NCBI RefSeq assembly: GCF_002904295.1
Contig: NZ_PPHG01000003.1
Span: 1-64,000, forward strand
Direction: 5' to 3'
From: Amycolatopsis sp. CA-128772
GTDB taxonomy: Bacteria > Actinomycetota > Actinomycetes > Mycobacteriales > Pseudonocardiaceae
DNA: 64,000 bases
The position numbers and the translations under genes were made by a program. This document shows positions 56,779 through 64,000 of this stretch, piece by piece. The notes under the pieces were generated by a model. The model saw only the letters and a list, made by a program, of their open reading frames with translations. It was not told the origin of the DNA and made no database searches. How positions within the stretch are numbered: position 1 is the first letter of the stretch; each line of letters begins with the position of its first letter.

Positions 56779-57623
56779 AGGGTTCCTTCCGGGAAGTCGG
56801 CGGCGAGGGTGGTCTCGCGCCAGGTGTCGAACGTGGAGCGGAGAGCGCCGAGCCGGGCGGTGGCGATGTCGTAGGCGGCCCGGCCGAGGAGCAGGCGCAG
56901 CGGCGGTTCGTCGTGGCCGGCCACGGTGAGGATCGCTTCGGCGGCGCGCGCGGGGTCACCCGGCTGGTGGCCGTAGGTCGCGAGGGTCGCTTCGCGGCGG
57001 GCGCCGGCGGTTCCGGCGTAGTCGTCGATGCGGGTCGCCGACTGCCGCATCGAGGGACCGGCCCAGTCGGTGCGGAACGCGGCGGGCTCGACGATGGTCA
57101 CCTTGATGCCCAGCGGCGCGACCTCCGCGGCCAGCGACTCGGACAACCCTTCCACGGCGAACTTCGTCGCGTGGTAGTAGCCGGTGGCGCCGAAGGCGGC
57201 CAGGCCACCGAGGGACGACACGGTGACGACGTGCCCGCTGCGGCGGGCCCGCATGCCCGGCAGCACGGCCCGGGTGACGTCGGCGAGCCCGAACACGTTG
57301 GTATCGAACAGTTTCCGGATCTCCTCGTCCTCGCCTTCTTCGACCGCGGCGAGGTAGCCGTAGCCGGCGTTGTTGACCAGGACGTCGATCCGGCCGAACA
57401 CGGCCTCGGCCCGCTCGACGGCGGCGACGACCTGGGCGTGGTCGGTGACGTCGAGCGGCAGCGCCAGCGCGCGGTCGCCGTGCGCGGCGGCCAGCCCGGC
57501 GACCCGCGCCGGATCGCGGGCGGTGACGACCGCCCGCAGACCGCGGCCGAGCACGGCTTCGGCCAGCGCCCGGCCGAGGCCGGTGGAGCAGCCGGTGATG
57601 AACCAGACAGGGTTTTCGGGCAC
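56775..57623 (-). CDS. Short-chain dehydrogenase/reductase
   Basis: A 282-residue SDR: VWFITGCSTGLGRALAEA, DVLVNNAGYGYLAAVEE, SSLGGLAAFGATGYYHATKFAVEGLSESL with the YxxxK pair. It resembles oxidoreductases of unknown substrate common near XRE/MmyB regulators. GTG 57623; 36 nt downstream of the regulator gene. Confidence 0.88.
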   Translation of the reverse strand: MPENPVWFITGCSTGLGRALAEAVLGRGLRAVVTARDPARVAGLAAAHGDRALALPLDVTDHAQVVAAVERAEAVFGRIDVLVNNAGYGYLAAVEEGEDEEIRKLFDTNVFGLADVTRAVLPGMRARRSGHVVTVSSLGGLAAFGATGYYHATKFAVEGLSESLAAEVAPLGIKVTIVEPAAFRTDWAGPSMRQSATRIDDYAGTAGARREATLATYGHQPGDPARAAEAILTVAGHDEPPLRLLLGRAAYDIATARLGALRSTFDTWRETTLAADFPEGTL

Positions 57624-57659
57624 GGCGAAGTACTCCGTCCATTGTGGAAGGAAAGGAAT

Positions 57660-58484
57660 TCAGGACGCGGCGAGGCTGCCCAGCAGGGCGAGCGCCGCTT
57701 CCGACGGGCTGCCCGGCTCGGCCTGGTAGACGATCAGCTGCTGCCCGGGGGCGCTGTTCACGGTCAGCGCCTCGTAGCTCAGCTCCAGCTCGCCGACCAG
57801 CCGGTGGCGGAACCGTTTGGTTTCGTGGGTCTTCTGCCGGATGTCGTGGCGGGCCCACAGGCGGCGGAAGTCCGCGCTCTTGACCGACAGTTCGCCGACG
57901 GTGTCGATGAGCTGCGGGTCGTCCGGATCGAGCCCGGTGGCCGCCCGCAGGCCGCCGACGGTGTTGACGGCCACGCGCTCCCAGTCCGGGTAGAACTCGC
58001 GGGCGTCCGGGTCGAGGAACACCAGCCGGACCAGGTCTCCGCTGTGGGTGTGCCCGGCGAACAGCGCCTCGCCCAGCGCGTTGTGCGCGAGCACGTCGAG
58101 GCAGCGGCCCAGGACCACCGCGGGCGTCCCCGGCCAGCCGTCCATCAGCCGCAGCAGGTTCGCGCTGACCCGCTCCGGGCGCCGCCGGGTGCGCCGCCGG
58201 CGTTCCGGCGCCGGCCGGGCCAGCCGGTGCAGGTGCGCGACGGCGTCGTCGTCGAGCGCCAGCCCGCGGGCGAGCGCCTCGACGACCTGCGCCGACGGGT
58301 GACGCTCCCGGCCCTGCTCGAGCCGGACGTAGTAGTCGGTGCTGACGCCGGCCAGCAGCGCCACCTCCTCGCGGCGCAGGCCCGCGACCCGGCGCGCCCC
58401 GCCCGCGGGCAGGCCCAGCTCCGCCGGCCCCACCTGGTGCCGGCGGGCCCGGAGGAACTCCCCGAGTGCGTTTTCGGTGGCCAC
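57660..58484 (-). CDS. XRE-family regulator with MmyB-like ligand-binding domain
   Basis: A 274-residue regulator: helix-turn-helix at about residues 5-75 (RREEVALLAGVSTDYYVRLEQGRERHPSAQVVEALARGL) and an MmyB-like PAS domain (LLRLMDGWPGTPAVVLGRCLDVLAHNALGEALF ... ELSVKSADFRRLWARHDI). It heads the operon with two SDRs and most likely represses them. GTG 58484. Confidence 0.9.
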   Translation of the reverse strand: MATENALGEFLRARRHQVGPAELGLPAGGARRVAGLRREEVALLAGVSTDYYVRLEQGRERHPSAQVVEALARGLALDDDAVAHLHRLARPAPERRRRTRRRPERVSANLLRLMDGWPGTPAVVLGRCLDVLAHNALGEALFAGHTHSGDLVRLVFLDPDAREFYPDWERVAVNTVGGLRAATGLDPDDPQLIDTVGELSVKSADFRRLWARHDIRQKTHETKRFRHRLVGELELSYEALTVNSAPGQQLIVYQAEPGSPSEAALALLGSLAAS

Positions 58485-58538
58485 GTTCCGAGGCTAACCC
58501 GGAACCGCGGCACGAGGGTGGCCGTGCCACACCCACCC

Positions 58539-60110
58539 TCAGACCAGCCGGATCGGCTCCCCTTTGTCGTCCGCGCGTACCAGCGTCGCCGTGGCCGTGC
58601 GCCCGTCGACGTCCAGCTCCATCACCGCGTTGCCGAAGTGCGGCCCGGACACGCAGCGCCACGACAGCGGCGCGGGCGGTACCCCGGTGCGGCGCGCCAG
58701 CCACTCGCTCACCCGCGTCAGCCGCCGCGCCCAGCCGGCGCGGAACAGCCGGTTCATGTACCACGGCACGGTGTTGTGCACCGGCGAGCAGGTCAGCTGG
58801 TGGACCGGCGCGGCGGTGCCGCCGGGGAACTCGGCCTGCGCGACGTAGGCGTGGTGGACGTCGCCGGAAAGCACGTTGACCGAGGCCGGGCCGTCGTCCG
58901 CGACGCGGGCGACGAGCTTCGCCAGCCGCTCGAAGGACGCCCGGAACGCCGGCCAGTGCTCCAGGTCGAGCAGCTGCCGCAGCCATTCGCTGCCCCGGCC
59001 GACGAGCCCCGGGCGGGTGCAGAGCCGCTCGTTGACCGACTGGGCGGCCGAGAGCGCGGTGGGCAGCAGCCAGGGCAGCGACGTGCCGATCAGCAGGTGG
59101 TCGCACGGGCCGGACGCCTGCTCCTCGATCCAGCGGAACTCCTCGTCGCCGATCATCGACCGCTGCCCGCCCTCGAGGATCCGCCCGGCCCGCGAGTCGA
59201 TGACCAGCAGCCGGACCGGGCCGAAGTCGCGCCGGTAGGACCACCGGGTGCCCTTGGCGCCGTCCGCTTCCCGGTCGGCGCGGTCGGCGAACTCGCGCAG
59301 CAGCTCGGCGTTGTCCTCGCCGGACGCGCTCACCCGCTGGTAGAGGTCGTCCTCGGCGAGCTCGCCGGGCCCGAGGTTGCCCAGGTGCTGGTAGACCCAG
59401 TACGAGACGAGCGCGCCGCGGATCCGCTCCCGCCACCAGGACGTCCGGGCCATCTGCTCGCGCCAGGCGTGCGAGGTGTTCCAGTCGTCGCGGACGTCGT
59501 GGTCGTCGAAGATCATCGACGTCGGCACGGTGGACAGCAGCCAGCGCACCGCCGGATCGCACCAGGCTTCGGAGTACAGGTGGCAGTACTCCTCGAAGTC
59601 GGCGACCTCCTTGCCGGGCGGCTTCTTCGTGTCACGCCGGGTGGCGAGCCACTCCTGCGTCGCGTCGGTGGTCTCGTCGGCGTAGACCTGATCGCCGAGC
59701 AAAAGCAGCGATTCCGGCCACTCGGCCTCGTCGAGGGCGGCCATCCGGTGGGCGTACGCGGCGAGCGCGTCCGGGCCCAGCGCGTCCTGCTCCCGCGGCT
59801 TGCGGCAGGACCCGAAGACCAGCCGGAACCGCGGATCGCCGGGCTCGAGCGTCCGGATCCGGCTCGGCGGCAGGGAAGCGCCCGGCTCCGGCCAGACCAG
59901 GGCGCCGTCGAGGCGGACCTCGTACGGCGTGCTGCGTCCCGGCTCGAGCCCGGTCAGCACGACGAGGGCGTAGTGGTGGCCGGCGACCTCGAAGGTCCGG
60001 GCGGTCGCGCCGGCGACGGCGACTTCGCACGGGCCGCCGGTCTCCACCCAGATCGTCGCCGAGTCGGCGTTCACGTGCCGCAGCAGCGGGCCCAGCAGGA
60101 GCTCGGTCAT
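58539..60110 (-). CDS. PhoD-like alkaline phosphatase family protein
   Basis: A 523-residue metallophosphatase of the PhoD superfamily, without a Tat signal and so probably cytoplasmic. An N-terminal Ig-like part (~1-95) precedes the metal site: FGSCRKP, LLLGDQVYADE, FDDHDVRDDWN, and VNVLSGDVHHAYVAQ. It hydrolyses phosphomono- or diesters. ATG 60110; a longer open frame upstream carries no protein-like sequence. Confidence 0.85.
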   Translation of the reverse strand: MTELLLGPLLRHVNADSATIWVETGGPCEVAVAGATARTFEVAGHHYALVVLTGLEPGRSTPYEVRLDGALVWPEPGASLPPSRIRTLEPGDPRFRLVFGSCRKPREQDALGPDALAAYAHRMAALDEAEWPESLLLLGDQVYADETTDATQEWLATRRDTKKPPGKEVADFEEYCHLYSEAWCDPAVRWLLSTVPTSMIFDDHDVRDDWNTSHAWREQMARTSWWRERIRGALVSYWVYQHLGNLGPGELAEDDLYQRVSASGEDNAELLREFADRADREADGAKGTRWSYRRDFGPVRLLVIDSRAGRILEGGQRSMIGDEEFRWIEEQASGPCDHLLIGTSLPWLLPTALSAAQSVNERLCTRPGLVGRGSEWLRQLLDLEHWPAFRASFERLAKLVARVADDGPASVNVLSGDVHHAYVAQAEFPGGTAAPVHQLTCSPVHNTVPWYMNRLFRAGWARRLTRVSEWLARRTGVPPAPLSWRCVSGPHFGNAVMELDVDGRTATATLVRADDKGEPIRLV

Positions 60111-60192
60111 CCCGGAATCCTGCCAGAACCCGGGCGGCGCGGCTGATCGGCGAGCCGTTCGAAAGCTGCCGAAACATCCCGATAATCGTTGA

Positions 60193-62484
<2,292 letters not shown>

Positions 62485-62567
62485 CCGGCGGTGGCCGTGA
62501 TCACAGTGGACACCGGCCGGGCCGAGGCCGTGCGGAAACTGTCGGTGGTGGCGGCTAGCCTCAGCAC

Positions 62568-62780
62568 ATGAAAACGGACGACGCGACGGTCCCGGCGCAC
62601 CAGCTCACCAAGGGCCAGTGGTTCTGGCACGAGCCGGCGCCGGGGCTGCCCGCGTGGCAGCTGCAGGTGAATTCGGCGGAGGTGCGGGAGGATTCCGTCG
62701 AGATCTTCACCACGGACGAGGAGCGGGAGCTGGTTTCGTACCCGCGCAACCGCTTGGTGCGCCTGGCCGACGCGGCTTGA
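62568..62780 (+). CDS. Small conserved-looking protein (70 residues), unknown
   Basis: A short soluble protein with KGQWFWHEPAPGLPAWQLQVNSAEV, likely a small beta-barrel, and an acidic C-terminal half. ATG 62568. No known family. It is followed by a tandem repeat and a strong hairpin. Confidence 0.55.
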   Translation: MKTDDATVPAHQLTKGQWFWHEPAPGLPAWQLQVNSAEVREDSVEIFTTDEERELVSYPRNRLVRLADAA

Positions 62781-62801
62781 GCCGCGTCGCGGGCGGCGGC
62801 G

Positions 62802-62913
62802 GTGAGTGACTGGGGGAACGCGGAGGGTCCGGTCGGGTGAGAAAGGCGGCCGCGCTCGTGAGTGACCGAGAAACGCGGAGGGTCCGGTGGGGTGAGAAAG
62901 GCGGCCGCGCCCG
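62802..62913 (+). repeat. Two tandem 56-bp repeats
   Basis: 62802-62857 and 62858-62913 are nearly identical (each starts GTGAGTGAC and contains CGCGGAGGGTCCGGT and GAAAGGCGGCCGCGC). The second copy runs into a hairpin. No gene is visible between 62781 and 63059. Confidence 0.75.
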
Positions 62914-62932
62914 GGTGGGGCGCGGCCGCCTT
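62898..62932. terminator. Perfect 15-bp hairpin
   Basis: AAGGCGGCCGCGCCC, a 5-nt loop GGGTG, and GGGCGCGGCCGCCTT. It lies between convergent genes and could end transcription from both sides. Confidence 0.6.
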
Positions 62933-63059
62933 GGCACGGTCAAGGGTTGCCGGGCGGAGAGCGCCGGCGTTCGTCTTCGCGGAATCGACCGGTGCTAGTC
63001 CCCAGCCGGGCGTGAACCCGCCGGATTCGTCCGCGTGAGCCGGCGGGCCGTCCCGGCGA

Positions 63060-63653
63060 TCAGGCCGGGTCGGCGTCGCGGAGGGCCGCCGGGCGCCAGG
63101 TCATGCGGACCGTGGTTCCCTTGGTGCTGCTGTCGATGTCGGACTGGTCCGTCACCTGGTCGATCAGCAGGAGGCCGCGGCCGCCCGAGGTGCGCAGGCC
63201 CGCCACCCGGGGGCGCGTCGCCGAGATTCCGCACCCGGTGTCCGTGACCGTCACCATCACCGCGTCGCCCTCTCGGCGGGCCTGCAGGCGCGCCCAGCCG
63301 TGGCCGTCCGGGTAGGCGTGGGCCGCCACGTTCGCCAGTGCTTCGTACGTGGCCAACGTGATGTCGTGCGTGCTGTCCGGGTCGAGCGGGAGCTCGCTCA
63401 GCCAGTGCACCAGCTTGCGGCGCAGGCCGGCCATCTCGTTGGGCAGGGCGGGCGCCAGTTCTTCGAAGGCCGGGGCGACCACGGGACCGGCGGCGATGCG
63501 CCCGGGTGCCGTGGTCCCGGCTTGGTCGGTGTCGGTGCTCTCGCCCGTATCGACGCGAGTTTCCGGGGTATGTCGATACACGATCAAACTCCCATCGTCA
63601 GCCGCGGTTTCCCCCGTTTCGGCGGGCTTCTCCAGTGGACTACCCACCGCCAC
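63060..63653 (-). CDS. HATPase anti-sigma-type protein (RsbW-like) with N-terminal extension
   Basis: A 197-residue protein. The first ~65 residues are a Thr/Asp-rich extension absent from the other HATPases here; the core has ATYEALANVAAHAYPDG, TDTGCGI and [30 protein letters not shown]. Partner-switching anti-sigma role likely. A minus-strand GGGTAA (63665-63660) ends 6 nt from GTG 63653, suggesting a leaderless transcript. Confidence 0.82.
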   Translation of the reverse strand: MAVGSPLEKPAETGETAADDGSLIVYRHTPETRVDTGESTDTDQAGTTAPGRIAAGPVVAPAFEELAPALPNEMAGLRRKLVHWLSELPLDPDSTHDITLATYEALANVAAHAYPDGHGWARLQARREGDAVMVTVTDTGCGISATRPRVAGLRTSGGRGLLLIDQVTDQSDIDSSTKGTTVRMTWRPAALRDADPA

Positions 63654-63666
63654 GGCGTCTTACCCG

Positions 63667-63695
63667 TTGTGCTTCGTGAGATGTCTCGCTACAGT
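63667..63695 (+). promoter_or_regulatory. Probable promoter for the Rho-like gene
   Basis: TTGTGC (63667-63672), 17 nt, TACAGT (63690-63695). The leader of about 130 nt to ATG 63835 is rich in C, including runs ccccggatcc and cctctttccttcgcattccc, as seen in autoregulated Rho leaders. Confidence 0.45.
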
Positions 63696-63834
63696 GGAGG
63701 CGCTCCTCGCGGATGCCGGCCCCTCGGCCGCCCGGAGGCAGCTCCCCGGATCCAGGCCACTCGGCCTCTTTCCTTCGCATTCCCGGCCACGCCGTCGTTG
63801 CGCGCAGGCCGACCACCCTCATCAGGAGGCACCC

Positions 63835-64000
63835 ATGCCTTTTCACGGAATCCTCGACCTGTCCGGCAAGACCCCCTTCGTCCGGCCGGGCTACCGGGCG
63901 GCGCCCGACGACGTCGCCCTGCCGCTCGCCCTGGTCCGCAAGCACGACCTGCGGCCCGGCGACGAAATCACCGGCACCACCGAGCGGATCACCAGCGTCA
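63835..64000 (+). CDS. rho: Transcription termination factor Rho-like protein, N-terminally short, truncated by the window end
   Basis: Fifty-five residues are visible: MPFHGILDLSGKTPFVRPGY, then DDVALPLALVRKHDLRPGDEI. This matches the start of the Rho RNA-binding (cold-shock-like) domain (G.L......F.R......DV.V....IR...LR.GD...G). It lacks the long N-terminal region usual in actinobacterial Rho, so it is likely a second, short paralogue. AGGAGG lies 5 nt before ATG 63835. The ATPase domain is outside the window, so the assignment rests on the N-terminal domain alone. Confidence 0.6.
   Translation, partial: MPFHGILDLSGKTPFVRPGYRAAPDDVALPLALVRKHDLRPGDEITGTTERITSV

Overview
The window is a high-GC actinobacterial chromosome segment, most likely Amycolatopsis or a close Pseudonocardiaceae relative. 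The reasons are frequent GTG starts, 4-nt ATGA/GTGA gene overlaps, SARP, DUF742, DUF5753, SpoIIE and STAS families, and secreted plant-polymer hydrolases. This is inferred from gene content, not from a marker gene. No rRNA, tRNA, CRISPR array, prophage or insertion sequence was recognised.

Region 0-17.7 kb: an MHS-type transporter with a GAF/PucR regulator; then the most notable locus, a two-gene RiPP cassette (3330-5884). It encodes a multi-core, Cys-rich precursor peptide with three 16-residue repeats, translationally coupled to a fused E1-like/YcaO cyclodehydratase. Next come two secreted esterases, a palindromic repeat element (8606-8720), a beta-propeller/MFS/phosphoesterase group, and a five-gene operon (12772-15830) joining a tiny membrane protein ending SGAS, ApbE, a ferric-reductase-like heme membrane protein, a NuoF-like protein and a ferredoxin, probably a flavin-linked electron-transfer chain. 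A suppressor-of-fused gene broken by a 1-nt frameshift, a sirtuin and a GNAT enzyme follow.

Region 18-44 kb: a transmembrane Ser/Thr kinase, an SDR with a perfect 18-bp palindrome at its promoter, a deazaflavin-type oxidoreductase, a DrrAB-like ABC exporter, OsmC, a secreted M4 metalloprotease, MsrA, an atypical STAS protein, a 2OG-Fe(II) dioxygenase with a DUF5753 regulator, a probable type VII-secreted lysozyme-like protein, an L,D-transpeptidase, an aldehyde dehydrogenase, an AfsR/SARP regulator, a solo DUF742 protein, a TetR/hydrolase pair with a palindromic operator, DinB, and a glucodextranase-like GH15 enzyme.

Region 44-54.3 kb is a dense partner-switching stress-signalling island: two HATPase anti-sigma-type proteins, three STAS antagonists, a GAF-ANTAR RNA-binding regulator, two GAF-SpoIIE phosphatases and one 1355-residue hybrid histidine kinase that also carries REC, SpoIIE and HATPase modules. 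A further HATPase lies at 63 kb and a STAS protein at 28 kb. Region 54.3-64 kb has a histidine phosphatase, an NAD(P)HX dehydratase, an XRE regulator with two SDRs, a PhoD-like phosphatase, a CE1-GH10-CBM2 xylan-degrading enzyme, and the start of an N-terminally short Rho factor running off the window.
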